Made by a program: the position numbers and the translations under genes. A stretch of 64,000 nt of DNA, taken from the NCBI RefSeq assembly GCF_001278705.1, contig NZ_CP012600.1, positions 3,817,417-3,881,416 of the forward strand. The letters are read 5' to 3'. Positions 43,894-51,880 of this stretch are shown piece after piece. This stretch comes from Bacillus gobiensis (GTDB lineage: Bacteria > Bacillota > Bacilli > Bacillales > Bacillaceae). Numbering within the stretch: the stretch's first letter is position 1; every line of letters starts with the position of its first letter. Under the pieces are notes generated by a model. It made no database searches, was not told the DNA's origin, and saw nothing but the letters and a program-made list of their open reading frames with translations.

Positions 43894-44741
43894 TGGTGGG
43901 GAAGATTCTTAGATTTCTTATTTTTAATATTGGTATTTTTCTAGTCTCATTTAATATCTATCTTTTCCTTGCACCAAATGAGTTTGCTGCAGGTGGTTTA
44001 GGCGGCTTAACCATTGTGCTGCATTCTTTCTTTCCTAATCTGCCTATTGGCCTTTTGATGCTCATCTTAAATGTCATACTCTTTGCGATAGGGTTCTTTT
44101 TTCTTGGGTTTGAGGTTGGAATCAAAACTATTTACGCAAGTTTAGCTTCATCCCTCATGGTCTGGGGAATGGAGAATATATTTCAGCTTTCCGGTCCCAT
44201 TTCGGATGATAAACTCATTCAAATTGTGATAGGTACCATCATTGCCGCATTTGGTTTGGTGATTGTATTCAGTCAGAACGCCTCAACAGGCGGAATGGAT
44301 CTATTAGGAATGATTGTGAATAAATATTTCTCGGTTGATATTGGGAAATCAGTTCTTATGTTTGACTTTTCTATTGCTATTTTGTCCGTTGCTGCCTTTG
44401 GCTTAGAGAATAGTCTATATGCCATTTTTGGTATTGTTTTTCGTGGTGCCCTTATCGATTATTTTGCTAAACAATTCAGCAATCGAAAGGAAGCTGTAAT
44501 TGTCAGCCAGCATTGTCATCAAATTAAGTCATTTATCACAAACGAATTAGGCATAGGTGCGACTGTTTATTCCGCAAAAGGCGCTTTCACCAACGAACAA
44601 AAAGAGGTGATTCATACCGTTGTAAATCGTCGCGAGTTTATGAAACTGAGAAAGTATATTAGTCGAATTGATGAGAGTGCATTTATCACAGTTCACGGAG
44701 ATACCGAAGTAATTCATAACCAATTTAGGCACAGTACCTAG
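43893..44741 (+). CDS. YitT-family membrane protein (DUF161 + DUF2179)
   Basis: 282 residues: five or six membrane helices in the first ~175 residues (FLAPNEFAAGGLGGLTIVLH and QNASTGGMDLLGMIVNKYFS are the repeated YitT motifs). A soluble C-terminal DUF2179 domain follows (SFITNELGIGATVYSAKGAF, then REFMKLRKYISRIDESAFIT). Members are putative transporters with unknown substrate. Translational coupling to asparaginase suggests a link to asparagine or aspartate transport, which is inference only. Confidence 0.9.
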   Translation: MVGKILRFLIFNIGIFLVSFNIYLFLAPNEFAAGGLGGLTIVLHSFFPNLPIGLLMLILNVILFAIGFFFLGFEVGIKTIYASLASSLMVWGMENIFQLSGPISDDKLIQIVIGTIIAAFGLVIVFSQNASTGGMDLLGMIVNKYFSVDIGKSVLMFDFSIAILSVAAFGLENSLYAIFGIVFRGALIDYFAKQFSNRKEAVIVSQHCHQIKSFITNELGIGATVYSAKGAFTNEQKEVIHTVVNRREFMKLRKYISRIDESAFITVHGDTEVIHNQFRHST

Positions 44742-44756
44742 AGTTCTTATCATAAA

Positions 44757-44804
44757 AAAACCGCAGAAACAGCATGTCCATTATGCTGTGCTTCTGCGGT
44801 TTTT
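44757..44804 (+). terminator. Terminator after yitT, copy 1 of a duplicated hairpin
   Basis: Outer stem AAACCGCAGAA / TTCTGCGGTTT plus inner ACAGCAT / ATGCTGT with loop GTCCATT-like, T-rich tail. Nearly identical to 45428-45475. Confidence 0.85.
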
Positions 44805-44990
44805 CAAATTGAAAATTTTTTGTCTTCCGCATAGATATGATGGCGGAAATTACAAACAGGAAATTTTCCGGATAGATTTCTCCTTTTACTTTCAGACGGA
44901 TATTCAAGCCTGCTCGGGTGCTGTCAGCTTATCTAAGTCCTTGTCGTAAAGTGAATCCGGGTTATTTACACAATTCCCGCTAATGATCCA
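44805..44990 (-). pseudogene. Degenerate duplicate of the 3' end of the isomerase gene
   Basis: The sequence parallels 45476-45650: TATGATGGCGGA, then TTTCTCCTTTTACTTTCA, then on the minus strand NPDSLYDKDLDKL, which corresponds to VPDSLYDTDLDKL in the intact isomerase. The copy then runs into a stop. About 190 bases of gene tail and terminator were duplicated and have diverged. Confidence 0.7.
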
Positions 44991-45065
44991 AATCAACTAG
45001 TAAGAGCATAAGTTAAATAGTCTAGTGCTAAAAAAAACAAAATAATGAGAAGTAATAATGAAATT

Positions 45066-45245
45066 TTAATTTTCTTTAAGGTGTAATTTAAATTTTTTGC
45101 CGAAATATATTAAAACACCTATAAGAAAAATAAAGGTTAGATTAGCAGGAACACTATTTTGAAAACTTAATAATTGTATTAGAAGAGAGGATAATAAAAA
45201 TGCCAATATTATCAACGGGTACTTAAAACTTATTTTGGTGCTCAT
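45066..45245 (-). CDS. 59-residue membrane protein of unknown function
   Basis: ATG at 45245 with a strong AAGGAGGG 6 bases upstream encodes a protein with two hydrophobic segments (about residues 9-26, YPLIILAFLLSSLLIQLL, and 35-49, ANLTFIFLIGVLIYFG) and a basic C-terminus (GKKFKLHLKEN). The stop is TAA at 45066. The upstream remnant at 45258 ends just before its ribosome binding site, so both were once in one operon. The family is not recognised. Confidence 0.6.
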   Translation of the reverse strand: MSTKISFKYPLIILAFLLSSLLIQLLSFQNSVPANLTFIFLIGVLIYFGKKFKLHLKEN

Positions 45246-45257
45246 TTAATGCCCTCC

Positions 45258-45400
45258 TTATTTTAAGGTTTCAATAGTAAAGTTATAGTAGTTATCAAGA
45301 TTCATGTTATTTGCATTTTTCACTTTAATATAATACTTACCTTTTTTCAATTTTGCAGAGAAATCTTCCCCCGTGTCAGAACCAAACTAAATATCTATCT
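45258..45400 (-). pseudogene. C-terminal remnant of a secreted or cell-wall protein domain
   Basis: The minus-strand frame reads FGSDTGEDFSAKLKKGKYYI, then KVKNANNMNLDNYYNFTIE, and stops at 45258. The pattern (KLKKGKYYIKVKN...YNFTIE) resembles beta-sandwich C-terminal domains of secreted proteins. Its 5' part is missing; on the right it is cut where the duplicated terminator begins. Confidence 0.45.
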
Positions 45401-45427
45401 TTAGAATCTATTTTAAAATTAATCCAA

Positions 45428-45475
45428 AAAAACCGCAGAAGCAGCATGTCCATTATGCTATCTTCTGCGGTTTTT
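45428..45475 (-). terminator. Terminator of the isomerase/hydrolase operon, copy 2 of the duplicated hairpin
   Basis: Stem AAAACCGCAGAAG / CTTCTGCGGTTTT with inner GCAT/ATGC, flanked by A7 on the left (T tail on the minus strand). Nearly identical to 44757-44804. Confidence 0.85.
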
Positions 45476-45540
45476 CATTTAAACATTTTTTCGCTGCTAC
45501 GAAGTATGATGGCGGATATCACTATTTTCTCCTTTTACTT

Positions 45541-46398
45541 TCAACCAGATATCCAAGCTAGCTCGAGTGCTGCTCGGTTATCTACGATCAGCTTATCCAA
45601 GTCGGTGTCATAAAGAGAATCGGGTACGTTATGCGAGAAAATCTCAAGCACGCAAGGACCTCGGTAGCCTGCATCATAGACACTGTGAAGAAGCTTGCCG
45701 GTAGGGATTTCTCCGGTTCCTACACTTCGCCGGTCGGCACTTGATTGTGGCGTCCGCCAATCGCTGACCTGCAGTAAGAAGACATGTTTTGGTTCAGACT
45801 TGATGCCCTCGATGAGGTGATCATCTTGCCAAACGTTCCATAGGTCAAGGCAAATGCCGACATTGTCCCTGTCGATCTCTTGAATAATATCCTGTGCCTG
45901 CTTGTAAGTCCAGATCGCTGTTTCCAAGTTGAGCAATATTGGGTTTAATGGTTCGAGTCCGATTTTTACTCCGTGGTAGTCGGCAATGCTGGCAAGCTCC
46001 TGGTGATCGGCTATGACCTGGCGGATCGTATCTGCCATGTTCCCTCCTGTTGCCGGTCCGGTATTCGTGACGAACACCGCACCTGGTGCATAAGGGGCGA
46101 TGCGCTCAATCGATTGGCGGAAGCTTTTCAATCGCTCTTCGCGTCCAACAGGCTGGGGCTGATCTGCACTCGGTGTCATAGTCCGCACCTTCGGCTGAAC
46201 TGAACTCACCGTTAAGCCGGCGTCAGCAAGAAGCTCCAGCTGGCTGCTCATACGATCTGGATCCAGTTTTGACTCGCATACCTCGATGGCTTCCACACCG
46301 AGCCGGGAATAGTGCGCCACATCCTCTTCAAAAGACCAAGGCTGAGTGCTAAATTCATTCACTCCATAATAAAAAGGGAATTTAGAAGGGTTCATCAT
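45541..46398 (-). CDS. Sugar-phosphate isomerase/epimerase-like TIM-barrel protein
   Basis: 285 residues of the AP-endonuclease-2-type TIM barrel. Metal-binding residues are visible: Glu in GLEPLNP, Asp in ICLDLWNVWQDDHL, His/Asp in VFLLQVSDWRTP, and Glu in VLEIFSH. This constellation is typical of inosose isomerases, hydroxypyruvate isomerases and sugar epimerases. Start and upstream hydrolase stop overlap by four bases (ATGA), so the pair is translationally coupled. The substrate is unknown; the partner hydrolase suggests a lactone or ester-linked sugar derivative. Confidence 0.85.
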   Translation of the reverse strand: MMNPSKFPFYYGVNEFSTQPWSFEEDVAHYSRLGVEAIEVCESKLDPDRMSSQLELLADAGLTVSSVQPKVRTMTPSADQPQPVGREERLKSFRQSIERIAPYAPGAVFVTNTGPATGGNMADTIRQVIADHQELASIADYHGVKIGLEPLNPILLNLETAIWTYKQAQDIIQEIDRDNVGICLDLWNVWQDDHLIEGIKSEPKHVFLLQVSDWRTPQSSADRRSVGTGEIPTGKLLHSVYDAGYRGPCVLEIFSHNVPDSLYDTDLDKLIVDNRAALELAWISG

Positions 46399-47216
46399 AT
46401 ACCTCCTTCGTTAGACATGAATTGGATCACAGAATCGTTGAACTTTTCAGGTTCATCGAGGAACAGAGCGTGACTGCTGTGCTCGAAAAAGACTGTCTGG
46501 GCACTTGGAATATTCTCCCCGACCCAAGCAGGTCCCCGCCATGAGAAGACTTTGTCTTGACGCGCCACCATCACCAAACTCTGAAGGTTGATTTCGGGAA
46601 TCAGGTCGCGCCAGTCATAACGGGTATGGTCGGACATAATCGCGTTCCGGGCAGATGCCGGTGCTTTTGCCATCTCAGCAAGCATTCTTTCCCGCTCATC
46701 CTGTGCTGGCTCAGTCTCCATGATTGTCTTGATCTGGTTTTTGTCAAAGTTAGAGGTATCCATTTCGACCTGCGCTTTAGTGTAAGCGAATGATGCGTCG
46801 TCATAGCAGGTTGCATGGGCATATTTCCAATCGAGCCCATAATACTGTCTGGGCGACTGCTCCACAAACACTGCCTGTTTAAGCCTTTCTGTCCCAAACA
46901 GCTCGAAATAACTCCAGATTACAGGGCAGCCCAGCGACCAGCCTAGAACCGTAACATCCTGTAGGTCAAGGGCAGCAAGAACATCATATAAGTCTCTTGC
47001 CAGCCGCGGCACCCGATATCCGTGTGAAGGCTTATCGGAGTTACCGTGCCCGCGAAGGTCAATTGTGATTACGCGTGCATGTTTTGCCAACGACTCAACA
47101 TTTCTGTGGAAAAAACGGCCGGAAAAGCCCCATCCGTGGATCATCAGCAAGGGCCTGCCATTCCCCATCTCTTCATAATAAATGTTCGTGCCGTCGTTTG
47201 TTTCAATGGTCGGCAT
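46395..47216 (-). CDS. Alpha/beta hydrolase
   Basis: 273 residues. Oxyanion-hole HGWGFSGRFF (27-36), nucleophile elbow GWSLG with Ser94, acid Asp in ARQDKVFSW and His in EHSSHALFLDEP form a complete triad. It belongs to the proline-iminopeptidase/lactonase-like group. It is the first gene of a two-gene operon with the TIM-barrel protein. AGGTGAT precedes the ATG. The likely reaction is hydrolysis of an ester or lactone whose product the isomerase then uses; this is inferred from coupling only. Confidence 0.88.
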   Translation of the reverse strand: MPTIETNDGTNIYYEEMGNGRPLLMIHGWGFSGRFFHRNVESLAKHARVITIDLRGHGNSDKPSHGYRVPRLARDLYDVLAALDLQDVTVLGWSLGCPVIWSYFELFGTERLKQAVFVEQSPRQYYGLDWKYAHATCYDDASFAYTKAQVEMDTSNFDKNQIKTIMETEPAQDERERMLAEMAKAPASARNAIMSDHTRYDWRDLIPEINLQSLVMVARQDKVFSWRGPAWVGENIPSAQTVFFEHSSHALFLDEPEKFNDSVIQFMSNEGGI

Positions 47217-47367
47217 GTTAAAATCACCTGCTTTCTAATACTAATAAATGATAGCTTTGAACCATTAACACACAGCTACTCTACCCTGCGGTGTAGGTTG
47301 TTAAACGAAAACGGAGCTTAATACATTTTTCCCAGTGATTTGATGGAAGATTCATGAAAGTTTTCTC

Positions 47368-47398
47368 TTGCACCTCCAGTAGCGTTAGGTAGTATGAT
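47368..47398 (+). promoter_or_regulatory. MerR-type promoter with a 19-bp spacer and operator dyad
   Basis: TTGCAC (47368-47373), a 19-base spacer and TATGAT (47393-47398). The dyad ACCT ... AGGT (47372-47390) lies in the spacer. This is the canonical MerR-activated architecture and lies about 45 bases upstream of a merR gene, so autoactivation is expected. Confidence 0.75.
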
Positions 47399-47441
47399 CG
47401 AAGTAACCTTGTGCTAACACAAAATGGATGGGGCATTGAAA

Positions 47442-48173
47442 ATGAGCCATGGTAAAAATTATTCAATCGGTGAATTTTCTGAAAAGACGGGTACGTCCAT
47501 TTGGACATTGCATTATTACGACGAGATTGGTTTGCTCAGAGCTGAAAAGTATCCCAGCTCGGGACATCGTATATATTCAGATCAAGATGTACTAACGCTG
47601 CAAAAGATTATCTGCCTCAAGTTTTTAGGATATAGTCTGGATGAAATAGGGGTTTTGATCAACAAGTCAAGCTTTGATTTAAGCTTGAACGAAACGTTGC
47701 TAATGCAAAAAAAGACGATGGAGGAACAAAAAGAGAATCTCGAGACTGCTTTAAGAGCGATTGGCCGAATCATGACTCTTTTAGAGGATGAAGGGGAGGT
47801 GGATAGCGCTATTTTAATGAGTTTAATCAATAATCTTCAGACGGAGAAGGAACAACGCTTGTTGCTTCGGCAGCATATGCCTAAGGAAGTTGTTGATCAG
47901 TTATTCGATAAGCCTGAAGAAGAATTGGTCGCATTAGATAAAGAATTTATCAATTTGTGCAAAAAAGTTAAACGGTTAATGGGAAAGCCCGTTCATGATC
48001 CAGAGGTACAAGAATTAGTATTTATACATATCAAGTCAAGCTTGGATTTTGTTGGTGAAGATGCGATGCGAGAATTCAGCGGATTGGAAATGACGAAAGC
48101 AGAAGAACTTGAAAACAAGTTTCCCTCTCCATTTTCAAAGGAAGAAGAAGAGTGGCAGCAAGTAATGGAATAA
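47442..48173 (+). CDS. MerR-family transcriptional regulator
   Basis: 243 residues from ATG 47442. The winged HTH is at the N-terminus: YSIGEFSEKTGTSIWTLHYY and DEIGLLRAEKYPSSGHRIYS. LTLQKIICLKFLGYSLDEIG and a coiled-coil dimer helix (residues ~85-120) follow. The C-terminal ~120 residues are helical and acidic, of the TipAS-like/multidrug-sensor size class, but no ligand pocket can be named. The promoter just upstream has a 19-bp spacer dyad, typical for autoregulated activators. No obvious target gene follows. Confidence 0.88.
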   Translation: MSHGKNYSIGEFSEKTGTSIWTLHYYDEIGLLRAEKYPSSGHRIYSDQDVLTLQKIICLKFLGYSLDEIGVLINKSSFDLSLNETLLMQKKTMEEQKENLETALRAIGRIMTLLEDEGEVDSAILMSLINNLQTEKEQRLLLRQHMPKEVVDQLFDKPEEELVALDKEFINLCKKVKRLMGKPVHDPEVQELVFIHIKSSLDFVGEDAMREFSGLEMTKAEELENKFPSPFSKEEEEWQQVME

Positions 48174-48239
48174 TTTATGTCCCAGAATGACCTGGATGAT
48201 CCCGATACGCATTAGCATTAGGGAGTTAGAGATTAGTGA

Positions 48240-48267
48240 AATAGACAATTGTCATGCAATTGTCTAT
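48240..48267. terminator. Bidirectional terminator between merR and the RpoA-CTD-like gene
   Basis: A perfect 12-bp stem AATAGACAATTG / CAATTGTCTATT with a 4-base loop and T5 tail, between convergent genes. Confidence 0.85.
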
Positions 48268-48560
48268 TTTTGTCTGAATGATAGCCCATTTGTCTGCAAA
48301 GCAGTCCTAAGCTTAGGTAAAGAAGCGGATCCCATCCCGTGAAATTGTAAAATCTCTTTTTCACTATAGTTTGATAGCTGTTGTAAAGAGGTTATCCCAT
48401 TGTTTTCTAATGCTCGTCTGGCTGGTGCTGAGAGAAGTGAAAGAAATCCACTTTCAGGTTTCCTTTCTTCCTCACAAACCGGGCAGGTCGGACAGTCGCT
48501 GCTCTTATAGTATTGGTGTCCTTTGTTGCAAGTTCTTAAACTTTTCTTTGAAGTTGTCAT
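48264..48560 (-). CDS. Small zinc-ribbon protein with an RNA-polymerase alpha-CTD-like domain
   Basis: 98 residues. The N-terminal part has a CxxxH...CPTCPVC arrangement (TCNKGHQYYKSSDCPTCPVC), a likely zinc ribbon. The C-terminal ~60 residues (SLLSAPARRALENNGITSL, then QLSNYSEKEILQFHGMGSAS and LPKLRTALQTNGL) match the helix-hairpin-helix fold of the RNA polymerase alpha C-terminal domain. AAGGAGG precedes the ATG. Such proteins occur in Bacillus without known function; DNA binding is a reasonable guess. Confidence 0.8.
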   Translation of the reverse strand: MTTSKKSLRTCNKGHQYYKSSDCPTCPVCEEERKPESGFLSLLSAPARRALENNGITSLQQLSNYSEKEILQFHGMGSASLPKLRTALQTNGLSFRQK

Positions 48561-48627
48561 TTTAACTGCCTCCTTTTTCTTAAGAATTTTATTAGTTTTG
48601 ACATGACTTCAGCTGATTTAGGAGGAA

Positions 48628-49515
48628 TTAATTTTGTATTTTTTGTTCCTTCAATAAGTCAAAAAGCACATTGGCCATTATCTCCCCAGCCGTCTTAGGA
48701 GCAACCTTTCCTGGCAAACCTAGCGCCCACAATGCCTTAATTCCTTGTTTTTGGGCAAATTGAAAATCGGTTCCGCCAGGCTTGGAAGCAAGGTCGATGA
48801 TCAATGTATGATCAGGCATTTTAGAAATTATGCTTGAAGTGAGTACCTGTTTTGGAATTGTATTAATACATATATCATTCGCAGAAACCTCTTTTTCAAG
48901 AGTGTCGAAGAAAAGCGGCTCTAATCCCATTTCAGTAATGCGGGCAGCATCAGCAGCGTTTCTTACGCATACTTTCACTTTTGCGCCGATAGAAGAAAAA
49001 GTACGTGCCACAGTCATTCCAACTCTGCCGAATCCTAACACCAAAAGGTTAGATCCATGGATCGTGACATCAGTATGTTCGATGGCGAGCTTCAATGCAC
49101 CCTCGGCTGTAGGGATCGAATTTAAAATGGCAACATCATCTCTATCAAATATTGTGACCAGACTTCTATTGGTTGATTTCACTATGTCATCTAAGTATGG
49201 AGTGGAAATACCAGAGTACAGAACACAATGATTTTTAGTTTTAGATATGATTTCTTTAGTGATAAATACATCGTTTTGTGAGAAGCTTGCTTCAACTTTA
49301 CCCTTTTCGTGTATACCTGAGACAGGTAAGATAATGCTGTCTACTATACTGAGATTGATGTCATCTATCTTTACTTTACTTGCGTTTTCGAACTCAGATG
49401 GTAAATCCTCAAAACCTGTCAGAAATACTCTTGCATCTGCTCCTGTTAGTTTCTTTATCAATTCGATATGTCTCGAATCGCCGCCTGCTATTAAAATATG
49501 CATGCCGTTTAACAT
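48628..49515 (-). CDS. dpaA: Dipicolinate synthase subunit A
   Basis: 295 residues, same length as SpoVFA. Start MLNGMHILIAGGDSRHIELI, IPTAEGALKLAIEHTDVTIH in the middle, Rossmann VLGFGRVGMTVARTF, and C-terminal LPGKVAPKTAGEIMANVLFD are diagnostic. With subunit B it oxidises the dihydrodipicolinate-pathway intermediate to dipicolinate in the mother cell during sporulation. AAAGGAGG precedes the ATG. In most Bacillus genomes dpaA is followed by dpaB and asd; here the next minus-strand gene is the RpoA-CTD-like protein, so this may be an orphan or second copy. Confidence 0.92.
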   Translation of the reverse strand: MLNGMHILIAGGDSRHIELIKKLTGADARVFLTGFEDLPSEFENASKVKIDDINLSIVDSIILPVSGIHEKGKVEASFSQNDVFITKEIISKTKNHCVLYSGISTPYLDDIVKSTNRSLVTIFDRDDVAILNSIPTAEGALKLAIEHTDVTIHGSNLLVLGFGRVGMTVARTFSSIGAKVKVCVRNAADAARITEMGLEPLFFDTLEKEVSANDICINTIPKQVLTSSIISKMPDHTLIIDLASKPGGTDFQFAQKQGIKALWALGLPGKVAPKTAGEIMANVLFDLLKEQKIQN

Positions 49516-49816
49516 ATCTATTCCTCCTTTGAAGTTGAGTTTCTTCTATATAAAAATACAATTTCTTATTCAATACTATCAGCTGAATTCGCAATAAAAA
49601 AATTGCCTGGAACTTAGTTTATTATATTTCCAAAGTGGGTGGAAATATTTTAACAATGGTCGGATATATTTCAAGAATGGGACGATAAATCGGAAACTTG
49701 GGCTGATATCCCTTGCTGCTAGAGAGAAATCACTTTAATAAGGCAGGAAAGTCTTTGTAGAATAATATAAATATTGGTAAAATAAAAGGCGGAGAGCTGA
49801 AATTCTAAGGAGGAGA

Positions 49817-50762
49817 ATGATGGAGTTTTTTGGTTGGATTTTAATTATTGCCATTGTAGTGATTACTATTTTAATTTTATCAAAGAATCAGCCGCGGATC
49901 AGAAGAGAAAAATACATTGGAGAATTCCAGTCAGAAATTCACAAATTAGAAGTGGAAGCCACCTCTTTAGTGGATAAAGAATTAATTCAAAGATTAGATA
50001 GGGCGCTGAGAAATGCTTATATGGAAAAAGTGAATACAGAATTTCGAATGAGGCATAGAAACTGGAGCCAAAAGAAGGTAAACGAGTACTGGAGAGAGCT
50101 TAAACGGTATTTTATCCTCGCGGCAGTGTTTAAAAAGGTGGAAATGTTTGATAAAAACGTTGATGAATTATGGCATCTTATGCTTGATTATGAGCAGGAA
50201 TACCAGATGTTCAGCAATGGTTTCATCGGGAAGCATCTAAACCATAATCCTCATGGAGAGCCTGTTCACAAGCCGGAAGAGAGAAAAATTTGAGGTCATG
50301 TATATCCAATTATTTAAACTGGATTCTAAAACCCCTGCGATCTGGGGAAATTTTTTTAATGAAGGCGAAGGACGCACATTTGTCCAATCGATCACTTCAA
50401 GCTCTATGGAGGATTTAAAAAAGAAATATTTAGTTGATCAACCAATTCCGGAAGCGGAAAAGACGTTTGAAGCATTTATAGATCGTATAAAATCAGAAGC
50501 TAATAATAGTTTCTCTGCGATAAAAAGAAAAAGTAATAAATTTGAAGGATCGCGGGATGTGCCTATGGACTTAAGCCTTTTGTATTTCCTGTTTTTATCG
50601 GGTGAATTATCAGAAGAAGATACAGAGCTATTCAATTTAGGGACAGAGGAACAGATACAAGTTGCAGGTAATTCAATTTTTACAGGCGGTCATTCAGGTG
50701 ATAACGATCATCATTCACATCATGATAGCTCCTGTTCCTCTTGCAGCAGCTGTTCTTCATAA
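49817..50762 (+). pseudogene. Membrane-anchored protein with Cys/Ser-rich tail, frameshifted at about 50280
   Basis: ATG 49817 with AGGAGG upstream encodes an N-terminal membrane helix (FFGWILIIAIVVITILILSK) and a cytoplasmic or external helical domain (FRMRHRNWSQKKVNEYWREL, DELWHLMLDYEQEYQMF) ending at 50293. In another frame the same protein continues (KFEVMYIQLFKLDSKTPAIW) to 50762, ending DNDHHSHHDSSCSSCSSCSS. One indel in GAGAGAAAAATTTG near 50280 separates the halves. Intact length ~313 residues. The His/Cys/Ser-rich tail suggests metal binding or surface exposure. Proteins with this layout are known in Bacilli but uncharacterised. Confidence 0.65.
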
Positions 50763-51722
50763 ATGTTTCGTTACTGAATCGTATTTCGCCAATATCTCAT
50801 GAAGTATCCGCTTGATCTGACTGATTAGTTCAGGCGGATCTTTCACTGTGGCCTCATTTCCTAAGCCGATGAAAAACTTCGCTAAAAACGGTATATCATG
50901 CTTTGAAAAGCTACCCTCCAGCCAACCAGTGCCATCGTTGCGAGTGTTCAGTTTAGATGAAAGCCATATCTCAGACTCACACCTCCTGATACCTTCTTTG
51001 GTTAGTTCAGCATAAACGCTGATAGTCGCCTGATCCGCATGGAGAAACAGTTCCCTATTTTCTAAATTCACATGATGAAGATCGATCGACTCCGGAGTGG
51101 ACGCTTCATTTATTGCTGAATGAATTCGGCCGCACCGGAATATACGAAAGTCACCTCGGCTGAAACAATAAGCTGGACAGTACCATAACCCGTTGCTTGC
51201 ATAGATCCCAATCGGCTGTATTTGCCTGCTTGACTTTCCTTTTTTCGATTCGTATTCAATAAGAAGAACTTTTTGATATATGGCGGCTTCCAGCAGAATT
51301 GATAAATGGGGGGAAGTCAATTGTCTCATTGGAGTGAGAAAATCAACACGATTCTTCATTTGGTCAATCCGATCACGGACGTCACCAGGCATATAGTTAT
51401 AAAATTTTTTCAATACAGAAGAGATTTCCGTTTCAAAAGGTATGAATAAATAGTGACGCAATGCATGAATCGCAAAAAATATGGAAACAGCCTCTTCCTC
51501 GGTAAAAGCGATGGGAGGAAGAATTCTTTCATTCAATACCTGGTAGCCGCCGTGAGGCCCCACTTCCGAATACAAAGGAACCCCTAACTCACTCAATTCC
51601 TGCAAATCTCGCAATATTGTCCTTGTTGATACACCAAACTCTTGGGCAAGCTCTTTGACTGTAAACTTCCTCTTTCTATTGATAGTCATCATCAATTCCA
51701 ACAGCCTCTTCGATTTTGACAT
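50757..51722 (-). CDS. YafY-like transcriptional regulator with HTH_11 and WYL domains
   Basis: 321 residues. DeoR-type HTH at residues ~4-58 (RKFTVKELAQEFGVSTRTIL, then RDLQELSELGVPLYSEVGPH). The WYL domain follows, with the characteristic IGIYASNGLWYCPAYCFSRG region and a WCX-like C-terminus. ATG 51722 with GGAG 7 bases upstream is preferred over the adjacent GTG. It is divergent from the VOC/PhnB-like gene at 51881, 158 bases away, a common pairing in Bacilli, and probably regulates it. Confidence 0.88.
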   Translation of the reverse strand: MSKSKRLLELMMTINRKRKFTVKELAQEFGVSTRTILRDLQELSELGVPLYSEVGPHGGYQVLNERILPPIAFTEEEAVSIFFAIHALRHYLFIPFETEISSVLKKFYNYMPGDVRDRIDQMKNRVDFLTPMRQLTSPHLSILLEAAIYQKVLLIEYESKKGKSSRQIQPIGIYASNGLWYCPAYCFSRGDFRIFRCGRIHSAINEASTPESIDLHHVNLENRELFLHADQATISVYAELTKEGIRRCESEIWLSSKLNTRNDGTGWLEGSFSKHDIPFLAKFFIGLGNEATVKDPPELISQIKRILHEILAKYDSVTKHL

Positions 51723-51880
51723 CACATGGCTCCTTTATTTTTTATTCATGACAATCTTTGTCACCATTATAAGCTATACTTTAAATGTAATCTAGCAGGT
51801 GAAAGGGGAGAGGCGCCTGCAATCTGCTGTGGAAATATTAGTGCTTAAATCAAAAATAAAACCTAAGGAGCTGTTTTATT

